This document shows, in pieces, positions 1 through 12,605 of a DNA stretch of 64,000 bases. Origin of the DNA: Bufo bufo (Eukaryota > Chordata > Amphibia > Anura > Bufonidae). The position numbers were made by a program, and so were the translations under genes. The stretch is taken from positions 38,076,956 through 38,140,955 of the forward strand of contig NC_053392.1 of the NCBI RefSeq assembly GCF_905171765.1, read 5' to 3'. Every line of letters begins with the position of its first letter. Position 1 is the stretch's first letter. The notes below the pieces were generated by a model that was given only the letters and a program-made list of their open reading frames with translations, was not told where the DNA came from and searched no databases.

Positions 1-377
1 GTCAAGTTATTTGTAGTGACCGTAAAAGCACACTTTTTGTTCTGGGTTGAAAAACTATTCCCAAATTTGCCATTCTCAAAATAACTAGTTTCTGGTATTT
101 GAGGCCTACTTGAAATCTATCCCAAAAAGAATATCTTACATTGAAGGTACTGATAGTGTCATTCAGAAAAACCTAAGACACACGCTAGCGTGCTGATAGA
201 AGTCTGATTCTGTGATTAAACCTATACCTGTCACACAGAGCAAAAAAAAACAGGTCTCACATCTCTATTCAACCAAATCTGCACTGTTTTAGCTGGTCAA
301 GTTATTTGTAGTGACCGTAAAAGCACACTTTTTTTTCTGGGTTGAAAAACTATTCCCAAATTTGCCATTCTCAAAAT
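1..377 (+). repeat. 295-bp tandem repeat, 5' of hAT-A transposase
   Basis: The sequence at 1 restarts at 296 (GTCAAGTTATTTGTAGTGAC), giving one full unit and a partial unit that runs to within about 20 bases of the transposase start codon at 395. The same unit occurs as about five and a half copies on the minus strand in hAT-A copy 2 (16325-17935). Each unit has an A-run near CACACAGAGC and the palindromic ACGCTAGCGT. Confidence 0.9.
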
Positions 378-394
378 TGTGGTGAACGGGAACA

Positions 395-3300
395 ATGAGG
401 AAAACATCTAATAAGGGACGCGGACGTGGACATGGTTGTGGTGGTGTTAGTGGACCCTCTGGTGCTGGGAGAGGACGTGGCCGTTCTGCCACAGCCACAC
501 GTCCTAGTGAACCAACTACCTTAGGTCCCAGTAGCCAGCAGAATTTACAGCGATATTTGGTGGGGCCCAATGCCGTTCTAAGGATGGTAAGGCCTGAGCA
601 GGTACAGGCATTAGTCAATTGGGTGGCCAACAGTGGATCCAGCACGTTCACATTATCTCCCACCCAGTCTTCTGCAGAAAGCGCACAGATGGTGCATGAA
701 AACCAAGCCCATCGGTCTGTCACATCACCCCCATGCATATCAGGGAAACTGTCTGAGCCTCAAGTTATGCAGCAGTCTCTTATGCTGTTTGAAGACTCTT
801 CTGCCAGGGTTTCCCAAGGGCATCCACCTAGCCCTTCCCTAGGGGTGGAAGAGATAGAATGCACTAACGCACAACCACTTATTTTTCCTGATGATGAGGA
901 CATGGGAATACCACCTCAGCACGTCTCTGATGATGACGAAACACAGGTGCCAACTGCTGCGTCTTTCTGCAGTGTGCAGACTGAACAGGAGGTCAAGGAT
1001 CAAGACTGGGTGGAAGACGATGCAGGGGACGATGAGGTCCTAGACCCCACATGGAATGAAGGTCGTGCCACTGACTTTCAAAGTTCGGAGGAAGAGGCAG
1101 TGGTGAGACCGAGCCAACAGCAGAGCAAAAGAGGGAGCAGTGGGCAAAATCAGAACACCCGCCGCCAAGAGACTCCGCCTGCTACTGACCGCCGCCATCT
1201 GGGACCGAGCACCCCAAAGGCAGCTTCAAGGAGTTCCCTGGCATGGCACTTCTTCAAACAATGTGCTGACGACAAGACCCGAGTGGTTTGCACGCTGTGC
1301 CATCAGAGCCTGAAGAGAGGCATTAACGTTCTGAACCTTAGCACAACCTGCATGACCAGGCACCTGCATGCAAAGCATGAACTGCAGTGGAGTAAACACC
1401 TTAAAAACAAGGAAGTCACTCAGGCTCCCCCTGCTACCTCTTCTGCTGCTGCCGCCTCGGCCTCTTCTGCTGCTGCCGCCGCCTCGAGTTCCCACCTAGC
1501 CACCCTCGATCCCTGGCCCTGAATGCCAGCATTTCTAAACTACTGGCCTATGAAATGCTGTCATTTAGGCTGGTGGACACACACAGCTTCAAACAGCTCA
1601 TGTCACTTGCTGTCCCACAGTATGTTGTTCCCAGCCGCAACTACTTCTCCAAGAGAGCCGTGCCTTACCTGCACAAACAAGTGTCCGATAAAATCAAGTG
1701 TGCACTGCGCAACGCCATCTGTGGCAAGGTCCACCTAACCACAGATACGTGGACCAGTAAGCACGGCCAGGGACGCTATATCTCCCTAACTGCACACTGG
1801 GTAAATGTAGTGGCGGCTGGGCCCCCCAGGCGGAGAGCTGTTTGGCGCACGTCCTTCCGCCGCCAAGGATCGCAGGGCAACATTCTTTGCCTCCTGTCTC
1901 CTCCTCCTCCTACTCAGCTTCCTCCTCCTCTTCTCCCACCTGCTCATCCGGTCAGCCACACACCTTTACCACCAACTTCAGCACAGCCCGGGGTAAACGT
2001 CAGCAGGCCATTCTGAAACTCATATGTTTGGGGGACAGGCCCCACACCGCACAGGAGTTGTGGCGGGGTATAGAACAACAGACCGACGAGTGGTTGCTGC
2101 CGGTGAGCCTCAAGCCCGGCCTGGTGGTGTGCGATAATGGGCGAAATCTCGTTGCAGCTCTGGGACTAGCCGGTTTGACGCACATCCCTTGCCTGGCGCA
2201 TGTGCTGAATTTGGTGGTGCAGAAGTTAATTCGCAACTACCCCGACATGTCAGAGCTGCTGCATAAAGTGCGGGCCGTCTGTTCGCGCTTCCGGCGTTCA
2301 CACCCTGCCGCTGCTCGCCTGTCTGCGCTACAGCGTAACTTCGGCCTTCCCGCTCACCGCCTCATATGCGACGTACCCACCAGGTGGAACTCCACCTTGC
2401 ATATGCTGGACAGACTGTGTGAGCAGCAGCAGGCCATAGTGGAGTTTCAGCTGCAGCACGCACGGGTAGGTCGCACTGCGGATCAGACACACTTCACCTC
2501 CAATGACTGGGCCTCCATGCGAGACCTGTGTGCCCTGTTGCGTTGTTTCGAGTACTCCACCAACATGGCCAGTGGCGATGACGCCGTTATCAGCGTTACA
2601 ATACCACTTCTATGTCTCCTTGAGAAAACACTTAGGGCGATGATGGAAGAGGAGGTGGCCCAGGAGGAAGAGGGGTCATTTTTAGCACTTTCAGGCCAGT
2701 CTCTTCGAAGTGACTCAGAGGGAGGTTTTTTGCAACACCAGAGGCCAGGTACAAATGTGGCCAGACAGGGCCCACTACTGGAGGACGAGGAGGACGAGGA
2801 GGAGGTGGAGGAGGATGAGGATGAAGCATGTTCACAGCGGGGTGGCACCCAAAGCAGCTGGGGCCCATCACTGGTGTGTGGCTGGGGGGAAACTCAGGAC
2901 GATGACGATACGCCTCCCACAGAGGACAGCTTGTCCTTAACTCTGGGCAGCCTGGCACACATGAGCGACTACATGCTGCAGTGCCTGCGCAACGACAGCA
3001 GAGTTGCCCACATTTTAACTTGTGCGGACTACTGGGTTGCCACCCTGCAGGATCCCCGGTACAAAGACAATGTGCCCACCTTACTTCCCACACTGGAGCG
3101 TGATAGGAAGATGCGCGACTACAAGCGCACGTTGGTAGACGCGCTACTGAGAGCATTCCCAAATGTCACAGGGGAACCAGTGGAAGCCCAAGGCGAAGGC
3201 AGAGGAGGAGCAAGAGGTCGCCAACGCAGCTGTGTCACGGCCAGCTCCTCTGAGGGCAGGGTTAGCATGGCAGAGATGTGGAAAAGTTTTGTCACCACGC

Positions 3301-3653
3301 CACAGCTAAGTGCACCACCACCTGATACGGAACGTGTTAGCAGGAGGCAACATTTCACTAACATGGTGGAACAGTACCTGTGCACACCCCTCCACGTACT
3401 GACTGATGGTTCGGCCCCATTCAACTTCTGGGTCTCCAAATTGTCCACGTGGCCAGAGCTAGCCTTTTATGCCTTGGAGGTGCTGGCCTGCCCGGCGGCC
3501 AGCGTTTTGTCTGAACGTGTATTCAGCACGGCAGGGGGCGTCATTACAGACAAACGCAGCCGCCTGTCTACAGCCAATGTGGACAAGTTGACGTTCATAA
3601 AAATGAACCAGGCATGGATCCCACAGGACCTGTCCATCCCTTGTGCAGATTAG
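395..3653 (+). pseudogene. hAT-A transposase, copy 1 (inactivated)
   Basis: hAT transposases cut and paste their element as dimers in the nucleus. This copy starts at 395 with an Arg/Gly-rich N-terminus, then an acidic region and a BED zinc finger at about 1236-1400 (CTLC ... HLHAKH). The RNase H-like core shows LTTDTW (first Asp), CDNGRN (second Asp) and PTRWNS; the C-terminal hAT dimerisation domain ends in LSERVFSTAGG (catalytic Glu). Compared with copy 2 it has lost about 200 bp after the Ala/Ser-rich linker near 1485, which shifts the frame to a stop at 1522. A second frame change occurs near 1822; the remainder is open at 1842-3653. The linker between core and C-terminus is a Glu-rich run near 2640-2830. 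It cannot make a full-length protein. Confidence 0.93.
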
Positions 3654-3764
3654 ATATTAACTACCTCCCCTTAACAATATATTATTCTACTCCAGGGCAC
3701 TTCCTCATTCAATACTATTTTTAATTTCATTTTACCATTATATTGCGGGGCAACCCAAAGTTGA

Positions 3765-5280
3765 ATGAACCTCTCCTCTGTCTGGGTGCCGGGGCCTAAA
3801 TGTGTGACAGTGGCCTGTTCCAGTGGTGGGTGACGTGAAGCCTGATTCTCTGCTATGACATGAAGACTTATTCTGTGCTAACATGAAGCCAGATTCTCTG
3901 TTACGCGACCTCTCTCCTCTGCCTGGGTGCCAAGGCCTAAATGTGTGACAGTGGCCTGTTCCAGTGGTGGGTGACGTGAAGCCTGATTCTCTGCTATGAC
4001 ATGAAGACAGATTCTGCGCTGACATAAGGCCAGATTCTCTGTTATGGGACCTCTCTCCTCTGCCTGGGTGCCTGGGCCTAAATGTGTGACAGTGGCCTGT
4101 TCCAGTGGTGGGTGACGTGAAGCCTGATTCTCTGCTATGACATGAAGACAGATTCTGCGCTGACATAAGGCCAGATTCTCTGTTACGGGACCTCTCTCCT
4201 CTGCCTGGGTGCCTGGGCCTAAATGTTTGACAGTGGCCTGTTCCAGTGGTGGGTGACGTGAAGCCTGATTCTCTGCTATGACATGAAGACAGATTCTGCG
4301 CTGACATAAGGCCAGATTCTCTGTTACGGGACCGCTCTCCTCTGTCTGGGTGCCGGGGCCTAAATGTGTGACAGTGGCCTGTTCCAGTGGTGGGTGACGT
4401 GAAGCCTGATTCTCTGCTATGACATGAAGACAGATTTTGTGCTGACATAAGGCCAGATTCTCTGTTACGGGACCTCTCTCCTCTGCCTGGGTGCCTGGGC
4501 CTAAATGTTTGACAGTGGCCTGTTCCAGTGGTGGGTGACGTGAAGCCTGATTCTCTGCTATGACATGAAGACAGATTCTGCGCTGACATAAGGCCAGATT
4601 CTCTGTTACGGGACCGCTCTCCTCTGTCTGGGTGACGGGGCCTAAATGTGTGACAGTGGCCTGTTCCAGTGGTGGGTGACGTGAAGCCTGATTCTCTGCT
4701 ATGACATGAAGACAGATTCTGCGCTGACATAAGGCCAGATTCTCTGTTACGGGACCGCTCTCCTCTGTCTGGGTGCCGGGGCCTAAATGTGTGACAGTGG
4801 CCTGTTCCAGTGGTGGGTGACGTGAAGCCTGATTCTCTGCTATGACATGAAGACAGATTCTGCGCTGACATAAGGCCAGATTCTCTGTTACGGGACCGCT
4901 CTCCTCTGTCTGGGTGCCGGTGCCTAAATGTGTTACAGTGGCCTGTTCCAGTGGTGGGTGACGTGAAGCCTGATTCTCTGCTATGACATGAAGACAGATT
5001 CTGTGCTGACATAAGGCCAGATTCTCTGTTACGGGACCGCTCTCCTCTGTCTGGGTGCCGGGGCCTAAATGTGGGACAGTGGCCTGTTCCAGTGGTGGGT
5101 GACGTGAAGCCTGATTCTCTGCTATGACATGAAGACTGATTCTGCGCTGTCATGAAGCCAGATTCTCTGCTATGGCATGAAGAGACTGATTCTCTGCTGA
5201 CATGAAGCCAGATTCTTTGCTATGGCATGAAGAGACTGATTCTCTGCTGATGTGAAGCCAGATTCTCTGCTATGGGACCT
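3765..5280 (-). repeat. 141-bp tandem array, 3' of hAT-A transposase (copy 1)
   Basis: About ten units of 141 bp, marked by the recurring GGTGGGTGACGTGAAGCC. The same array in opposite orientation lies in hAT-A copy 2 (10800-12605, about 12 units). 141 is a multiple of three, so long open frames run through the array (one covers 3738-5153 on the minus strand). I treat these as by-products: unit-to-unit differences change residues freely and copy 2 has an in-frame stop. Confidence 0.92.
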
Positions 5281-5577
5281 CTGTCCAATTGATATTGGTT
5301 CATTTTTATTTTTTTTATTTTTATTTTAATTCATCTCCCTATTTACATTTGTTTGCAGGGGATTTACCTACATGTTGCTGCCTTTTGCAGCCCTCTAGCT
5401 CTTTCCTGGGCTGTTTTACAGCCTTTTTAGTGCCCAAAAGTTCCGGTCCCCATTGACTTCAATGGGGTTCGGGTTCGGGACGAAGTTCGGATCGGGTTCG
5501 GATCCCGAACCCGAACATTTCCGGGAAGTTCGGCCGAACTTCTCGAACCCGAACATCCAGGTGTTCGCTCAATTCTA
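5281..5577 (+). other. Right subterminal region of hAT-A copy 1
   Basis: No gene. It holds an A/T-rich stretch, a CAGCCCTCTAGCTC-like segment shared with 10640-10780, and several inverted and direct GTTCGGGTTCG/CGAACCCGAAC motifs close to the terminus. Such subterminal motif clusters are typical transposase binding regions in hAT elements (family knowledge); binding here is inference. Confidence 0.75.
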
Positions 5578-5763
5578 CAAGAGATCTCTCCATGACCTAG
5601 TGGTGGGAAAGGATTCCGGTCCAGGTTTTCCTGCTTAGGTTTGCAATCCTTTTTGTCCCATTTAGAAATCTATAGCTTTTCCTTTCAGCTGTTCTCTGTC
5701 AGCCACTCGCAGCTACTATATATTCTCCCTTTCTGCTTCCCTTGCTGCCAGATATAAACCTTC
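5578..5763 (+). repeat. Gypsy-2 copy i, LTR fragment (left part)
   Basis: Closely matches 42707-42895 of Gypsy-2 copy ii (shared landmarks CCATGACCTAGTGGTGGGAA and CAGCCACTCGCAGCTACTAT). It is cut on the left by hAT-A copy 1 and on the right by the 5' LTR of Gypsy-1. The same LTR resumes after 27619. Confidence 0.85.
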
Positions 5764-6670
5764 TGCAGCGTCCCACTCAGGACACGTGGGAACTGCAAAA
5801 ATACTGTAAAACTGCACTACTGTATTGCATGTCATTTTGCATTACATCACCTGTTGTATCCCTGTTCATAGGCTGGTCAAGTGTGCTTTATACATCCCAC
5901 CACTAGATGGGGATAGCACCACTCTGGGATATCTAGCCCAGCTCAGGTCTAATCTGTGGTCAGTCTTCTGCTTAGTTAGAGAGTGTGCAGATCAAGCACA
6001 AGTCTGCTCAGGAGTCAAGTCTAGTCCAAGAAGGGACAAAGAAAAGGAAGGATTTAAAACCAAAGGATAATAGCCACTACCCAGGCATCAAAGACCTTCG
6101 GGAACCCAGGTGAAGGATTCTTTAGCCACTGGAAACCTCACCAAACTACACTGGTTTAAAAGGGACCTGAAGCAAAGTCACCTACCAGTAAGACTTACAG
6201 CTTGAGTCAGGAACTAGCCAAAACCTATTAACAGTGGATCAACAGAATTCCTCTAAATACCAAGAGACTGTATTCTGTCTGGATGTATATGCTGCAACTA
6301 AAACCAGCTACAGTAAAAGTTGTGAGTTGTATCCTACCACTGTCTACCTCATTCTTCAATACTACCACTACAACTGGTTGTACCACCATAAACGGTACTG
6401 GCGTCACGACAAATACCACCAAGGGACCCAGCCGCCACAAGCACCCTAAACACCGCCGTCATCAAGGGCACCTCAACCTCCATCTAGGCTGGTGCTTCCC
6501 TATCACAGAGTGAGCCCCGGAAGGTTTCGTGCTGTCTTCCTCATCACTGTGCTGCCGGCCCAGGGAGGCTTTCTGCTAACCGTGAGTAAACCGATGAACT
6601 GTATTATTACTGCCCCTCATTGGCCTACCGTGCACCTCACGTGTCGCCCCTGCAGTTCTGGCACGCCACA
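5764..6670 (+). repeat. Gypsy-1 5' LTR
   Basis: About 907 bp, nearly identical to the 3' LTR at 26745-27619 except for a roughly 31-bp segment (around 6388-6419) missing from the 3' copy and scattered substitutions. The first bases are TGCAGCGTCCCACTC here and TGCAGTGTCCCACTC in the 3' copy. The divergence means the insertion is not recent. Confidence 0.9.
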
Positions 6671-7503
6671 TCTGAATTTTGGCGTCTCCGAACAGGATAT
6701 TAACCACTGCGCCTTATTTAAAAGACTGTCGCATGAGAATAAGCCCTTTTGTTTCATTGAGAGACTTTTACTTATTGCACGCTGTGTTGGGCCACAGAAC
6801 TGTTTAAAGTTTTTGGAAGTTGCATGGAAGTGTTATACCAGTCTTCAGCATAAAAAACGCAGTGTCAAAAGTGAGAAAATCTGATATTTGTGTGTCACTA
6901 AAACGGCTTCCTGTAATTGAATGGACTGTCTCTGTGCACTTAAAATGGCCGCCGGAGGCCTTCTTGTTTGAAAAAATACTGCGCCATCACTGTGGATAAG
7001 TTAGTGACACCCCCTGAAGAGCGGGAAAATCTAGTGCCGCCCATTTATGCTAAATTGTCTGGGCAGCCCTTCCTACCTTTTGCTGTGTCAATTCTGGGAG
7101 GCCGATCCTATATGCAAAAACGCAGCGCTGCATACTCTGTTTGCAGCCACATCAAAGTGAGACGCCGCGCACCGGAGGAGAGTGTGACGTGCGCATACCC
7201 AAAAGTCGCAAGACTTCTCACGCGAATTAACGGAGAGGAAAGGATCGCATTGCTTGTCGTCTCCCAAGTAGTAATCGCAACCTGTGAGTACTCCGATTTG
7301 CCCCTACTAATTATAAGGAGCGTCGATAGCCAGGAGCGCTGTCAGTGATCTAAACAAGCGCTATTCCAGCACTGCATTCCGCCGACACCAAGTTTCTTAA
7401 AGGGCCATACACCTGCAAGATAGTGGTTGCCCATAGCAACGCCGCGCAAAAAGTGTCTACAGCCACAGTTAACTTACCTAACCATAAGTCACCTGCTGTT
7501 ACC
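6671..7503 (+). other. Gypsy-1 leader with candidate primer binding site
   Basis: Ten bases after the 5' LTR comes TGGCGTCTCCGAACAGG (6680-6696). It starts with TGG, as expected for pairing to a tRNA 3' CCA end, and resembles other retroelement PBS sequences of the TGGCG...GAACAGG kind; the tRNA was not identified. The rest up to the Gag start is non-coding leader with no supported gene; short open frames such as 6968-7348 show no recognisable domain. Confidence 0.65.
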
Positions 7504-8558
7504 ATGTCTGTGCAGGAGGATAACGTGCAGCCTGACCTCCGTTGCCCCCCTGCGGCAGCCGCAGCCGGTCCCAGCACAATACCAACTGCTGCAGCACCAA
7601 GCTTAATGCCTTTAACATGCCTTATTATTTTGGGGCCCCCTGGTTCCCATGATATTCTGGAGAAGTTCATGCTTTAAGGGACTTTAAAGAGAAAATTCTT
7701 GCTGTGTTTAGATTATACCCTGTATCCCCAGAGCAACAGATGGAGATTCTCCTTGTGCAATTGGAAGGAGCTGCTCTCAGAGAAGTGAAATCCTGGCCAA
7801 GCTCAGAAAGGAGGACACTGAAGCAGATATTTGAACGTCTCTACACCACCTTTGAACCCAGGACCGTGTCCGAGGTCAAGATGAGGTTCTTCAGCAAGAA
7901 ACAGCAATCGGGTGAGTCACACAGAGACTTTGCATTATCTTTGCAGGAAGCCCTTAGAGCTGTTGTCCGAGTAGACCCCCGTGAGGCAGAGAATCAGGAC
8001 AAAACCCTGACAGAGTAATTTAGTGAAGGTGTCAATACAGACAATCTAAAGAGCCAGCTAAGAATGTTAGCTGTCCAGCATCCAAGTGCTGCTTTCTTAG
8101 ACTTTAAAGAGTTAGCTATCAGTATACTGGGAAAAAATCCACCGACGGAACCTGTTAGATCCGCTGTAGTTCCAGCAGCACAGCTGGTTACCCCTTTAAA
8201 ATCTTTACCTGTCGTCAGTCAGGCAACCCAAGCCCCAATTCCTAACGCAGTTGCTGCCCTCATTGAGCAAGTCCAATTCCTGACTAAAAGTCTGGAGAAA
8301 GTCCACCAAAAGTTGGAACAGTGGGAAAAACCATTATTGCTGGAGGATGAGAAAACTGTGTCCAGAAGAATCTTCCCTCCTGACTATAAAGAGACTTATT
8401 CCAGAAATTTGGGCGGACACCCTCCTGACCGCACTAGCACCCCTAAGCGGCCTATCTGCACATACTGTCACAAGCCAGGCCATACTGAAGCAACCTGCTG
8501 GCAGTTAAACGGGCGACCCCCGAGGCCAAGGATCACCCCTCGGGAGGTAAATCAATAG
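7504..8558 (+). pseudogene. Gypsy-1 Gag (broken)
   Basis: Gag forms the retrotransposon particle and binds RNA. The start is placed at the ATG at 7504. The frame shifts by one base near 7674; the next frame gives the capsid-like helical region (ALREVKSW ... LKQIFERLYTTFEP). A TAA stop interrupts it at 8016-8018, and the same frame continues to a CCHC zinc knuckle CTYCHKPGHTEATC near 8455-8500. The capsid segment looks like the gypsy Gag class that also gave rise to vertebrate PNMA-type genes; this is a resemblance by eye and needs profile search. Not functional as read. Confidence 0.85.
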
Positions 8559-8578
8559 GTCCAGAAGATCCCTGCTGG

Positions 8579-10508
8579 ATGCCAAGATACGTAGGATCCC
8601 GTCCAGAAGTGGCACTTCAAATAAATGGAGTTCCTTTTGTTGCCCTAGTTGACACAGGATCCCAAGTCACTACCATCCAACAAGCAGCATTTGAAAAATA
8701 CTGGGACCAAAATCAGCTTACCCAGCCCCCAGAATCCTGGCTGAGTCTCATAGCAAGTAACGGCAAACCCGTACCAATACATGGTTATTGGGAACCTACC
8801 ATTCAAGTAGGAGGAACTACACTATCTCGACAAGGCAGTATAGTGGTACAAGTCAGAGAAAATAACAATAACCCTCCAATAGTCCTAGGAATGAATGTCC
8901 TCAGGAACTGTTATGTTGAGATGCTAGAAGCCTTGCACCAGTCAGTGCCTACTGCCTCTCCTGCTTCTAAGAAGGTGATCCAACAAACCATCCGTGTACT
9001 AAATGCGCAACAGAGATTCGCCAACGAAAAAGGAGAAATCTGCTGTGTCCGCATCCGAGATAATCAACCTGTGATTCTCAAACCCAATACCGAAACCCTC
9101 TTGTGGTGCCGAGCTATAGTCGGAATTAAGGGTCAAGACTACCAAGCCCTAGTAGAGTCGGTTATTTTGGAAGACCATCTTCTAGTTAGAGCTGCAAGAA
9201 GCCTAGTAACTGTCTCTGAAGGTAAAGTGCCTATTCGTCTCCTAAACTTGAGTGATAGCAGTTTAACACTAACAAAATACCGTCCCATTGCACAGCTAAT
9301 CCAAGTTACGTTTTAAGATGTCATCAGTGTGGCTACAGCTACCATGGAGCAGCTTACCAAGAAACAGCACCCACAGCATCAAAATTTAAGCACACCCTTG
9401 TGGAAAGCACTTCATGTGGGAGATGCTTCAACGCCAGAGAACCAATTGGAGGGAGTACTGAAAATTGTGACGGAGCATCACCGTGCCTTCAGTAAGCATT
9501 CTACAGACTATGGAGAAGTAGATATCATTAAGCACTCCATCCCTACGGGTTCACACCCACCGATCAAGGAAAGGTATCGGCCTATACCACCAACTATGTA
9601 CCAATCCATAAAGCAAATGATCCAGGAGATGAAGGACTCCAATATCATCAAAGACAGCCATAGCCCATGGGCTGCACCGCTAGTCCTTGTCTGCAAAAAG
9701 GACGGTAACATCAGATTCTGTGTGGATTACAGAAAAATTTACCAAATCACTCACAAAGATGCTTACCCTTTACCACGCATAGAGGAATCCTTGACAGCTT
9801 TAGGATCTTCAGACTACTTCTCTACTCTTGATTTAACCCATGGATACTGGCATGTACCAATGGCACCTGAAGATCGTGAGAAGACTGCATTTACCACCCC
9901 TATGGGCCTATTTGAGTTCAACTGCATGCCCTTTGGACTTTGCAATGCGCCCAGAACTTTTCAAAGATTAATGGAGTGTTGTCTGGGCCACAAAAATTTT
10001 GAAACTGTCCTGTTATACTTAGACAATGTCATCATCTACTCCAAATCTTATGAAGATCACTTGAAACATCTGGCCAAAGTTTTTCAAGTCCTCATTAAAC
10101 ATGGACTCAAAGTCAAACCATCCATGTGTTATCTACTGAAGCCAGAAGTCAAATACTTAGGGCATATTGTGAGCTCTGAAGGTGTTAAACCAGATCCAGA
10201 GAAGATAGCCGCACTCCGAAATTGGCCTACTCCTACTACGGTGAAAGAAGTGAGAAGTTTTCTCAGTTTCACAGGATACTACAGACGCTTTATTTCTCAT
10301 TTTGCCCAAATTGCAGAGCAAATATTAGAACTTCTGAGAGGACATCCTAAAAGGTATCAGAAATCTCCAATACCCGTTGAATGGAACACCGAAAGAGAAA
10401 TTGCCTTCCAGCTCCTGAAGAAGTTAACAGAGCCACCAATCTTAGGCTATCCGGATTACCAACAGCCATTTAATCTTTACACAGATGCCAGTAAGAAAGG
10501 TCTGGGAG
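8579..10508 (+). pseudogene. Gypsy-1 Pol, protease and reverse transcriptase (broken)
   Basis: The protease is recognisable by LVDTGSQVTT near 8650. A TAA stop at 9314-9316 separates it from the RT in the same frame. The RT has the usual blocks: RYRPIPP, WAAPLVLVCKKDG, RFCVDYR, FSTLDLTHGYW, FGLCNAPRTFQ, the active site YLDNVII and the thumb region to GYYRRFI. The active-site box would normally read YLDD; here the second Asp is Asn, which should abolish polymerisation. RNase H starts (NLYTDASKKGLG) and is cut after 10508 by hAT-A copy 2. It resumes at 18702. Confidence 0.92.
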
Positions 10509-10799
10509 TAGAGTTGAGCGAACACCTGGATGTTCGGGTTCGAGAAGTTCGGCCGAACTTCCCGGAAATGTTCGGGTTCGGGATCCGAACCCTATCCGAA
10601 CTTCGTCCCGAACCCGAACCCAATTGAAGTCAATGGGGACCCGAACTTTTGGGAACTAAAAAGGCTGTAAAACAGCCCAGGAAAGAGCTAGAGGGCTGCA
10701 AAAGGCAGCAACATGTAGGTAAATCCCCTGCAAACAAATGTGGATAGGGAAATGAATTAAAATAAAAATTAAAAAAATAAAAATGAACCAATATCAATT

Positions 10800-12605
10800 G
10801 GACAGAGGTCCCATAGCAGAGAATCTGGCTTCACGTCAGCAGAGAATCAGTCTCTTCATGCCACAGCAAAGAATCTGGCTTCATGTCAGCAGAGAATCAG
10901 TCTCTTCATGCCATAGCAGAGAATCTGGCTTCATGACAGCGCAGAATCAGTCTTCATGTCATAGCAGAGAATCAGGCTTCACGTCACCCACCACTGGAAC
11001 AGGCCACTGTCACACATTTAGGCCCCGGCACCCAGACAGAGGAGAGCGGTCCCGTAACAGAGAATCTGGCCTGATGTCAGCACAGAATCTGTCTTCATGT
11101 CATAGCAGAGAATCAGGCTTCACGTCACCCACCACTGGAACAGGCCACTGTCACACATTTAGGCCCAGGCACCCAGGCAGAGGAGAGAGGTCCCGTAACA
11201 GAGAATCTGGCCTTATGTCAGCGCAGAATCTGTATTCATGTCATAGCAGAGAATCAGGCTTCACGTCACCCACCACTGGAACAGGCCACTGTCACACATT
11301 TAGGCCCCGGCACCCAGACAGAGGAGAGCGGTCCCGTAACAGAGAATCTGGCCTTATGTCAGCGCAGAATCTGTCTTCATGTCATAGCAGAGAATCAGGC
11401 TTCACGTCACCCACCACTGGAACAGGCCACTGTCACACATTTAGGCCCCGGCACCCAGACAGAGGAGAGAGGTCCCGTAACAGAGAATCTGGCCTTATGT
11501 CAGCGCATAATCTGTCTTCATGTCATAGCAGAGAATCAGGCTTCACGTCACCCACCACTGGAACAGGCCACTGTCACACATTTAGGCCCAGGCACCCAGG
11601 CAGAGGAGAGAGGTCCCGTAACAGAGAATATGGCCTTATGTAAGCGCAGAATCTGTCTTCATGTCATAGCAGAGAATCAGGCTTCACGTCACCCACCACT
11701 AGAACAGGCCACTGTCACACATTTAGGCCCCGGCACCCAGACAGAGGAGAGCGGTCCCGTAACAGAGAATCTGGCCTTATGTCAGCGCAGAATCTGTCTT
11801 CATGTCATAGCAGAAAATCAGGCTTCACGTCACCCACCACTGGAACAGGCCACTGTCACACATTTAGGCCCAGGCACCCAGGCAGAGGAGAGAGGTCCCG
11901 TAACAGAGAATCTGGCCTTATGTCAGCGCAGAATCTGTCTTCATGTCATAGCAGAGAATCAGGCTTCACGTCACCCACCACTGGAACAGGCCACTGTCAC
12001 ACATTTAGGCCCCGGCACCCAGACAGAGGAGAGCGGTCCCGTAACAGGGAATCTGGCCTTATGTCAGCGCAGAATCTGTCTTCATGTCATAGCAGAGAAT
12101 CAGGCTTCACGTCACCCACCACTGGAACAGGCCACTGTCACACATTTAGGCCCAGGCACCCAGGCAGAGGAGAGAAATCCCGTAACAGAGAATCTATCCT
12201 TATGTCAGCGCAGAATCTGTATTCATGTCATAGCAGAGAATCAGGCTTCACGTTACCCACCACTGGAACAGGCCACTGTCACACATTTAGGCCCCGGCAC
12301 CCAGACAGAGGAGAGCGGTCCCGTAACAGAGAATCTGGCCTTATGTCAGCGCAGAATCTGTCTTCATGTCATAGCAGAGAATCAGGCTTCACGTCACCCA
12401 CCACTGGAACAGGCCACTGTCACACATTTAGGCCCCGGCACCCAGGGAGAGGAGAGAGGTCGCGTAACAGAGAATATGGCTTCATGTCAGCACAGAATAA
12501 GTCTTCATGTCATAGCAGAGAATCAGGCTTCACGTCACTCACCACTGGAACAGGCCACTGTCACACATTTAGGCCCCGGCACCCAGACAGAGGAGAGGTT
12601 CATTC
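10800..12605 (+). repeat. 141-bp tandem array, 3' of hAT-A transposase (copy 2)
   Basis: About 12 units of 141 bp, inverted relative to 3765-5280. Long frames are open through it (10783-11643, 11779-12630 and, in another frame, 11630-12697), but unit 6 has an in-frame TAA at 11641. Units alternate between CCCCGGCACCCAGACAG and CCCAGGCACCCAGGCAG variants, a hint of two-unit amplification. Confidence 0.92.

Larger units (their letters stand above)
1..5577 (+). mobile_element. hAT-A copy 1 (left end outside window)
   Basis: A hAT-superfamily DNA transposon read in the transposase sense. It contains, in order, a 295-bp repeat, a broken BED/hAT transposase gene, a 141-bp tandem array, and a right end rich in GTTCGGGTTCG motifs that stops at 5577. 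The right terminus, read inwards, is TAGAATTGAGCGAACACC, matching the left terminus of hAT-A copy 2 at 10509 (TAGAGTTGAGCGAACACC). The flank after 5577 is CAAGAGAT, candidate 8-bp target duplication; its partner lies outside the window. The element sits in an old Gypsy-2 LTR: the sequence after it matches 42707 onward. The two hAT-A copies are in opposite orientation. Confidence 0.9.

Noticed and set aside
395..3653. Possible domesticated ZBED-type host gene
   Set aside because: The gene lies inside transposon ends, is frameshifted and is repeated in a second broken copy, so a host function is not supported.
3738..5153. A 471-codon open frame encoding ten 47-residue repeats
   Set aside because: It lies wholly in the 141-bp array; the frame is open because the unit length is a multiple of three, substitutions are not biased to silent sites, and the sister array has a stop and a second open frame.
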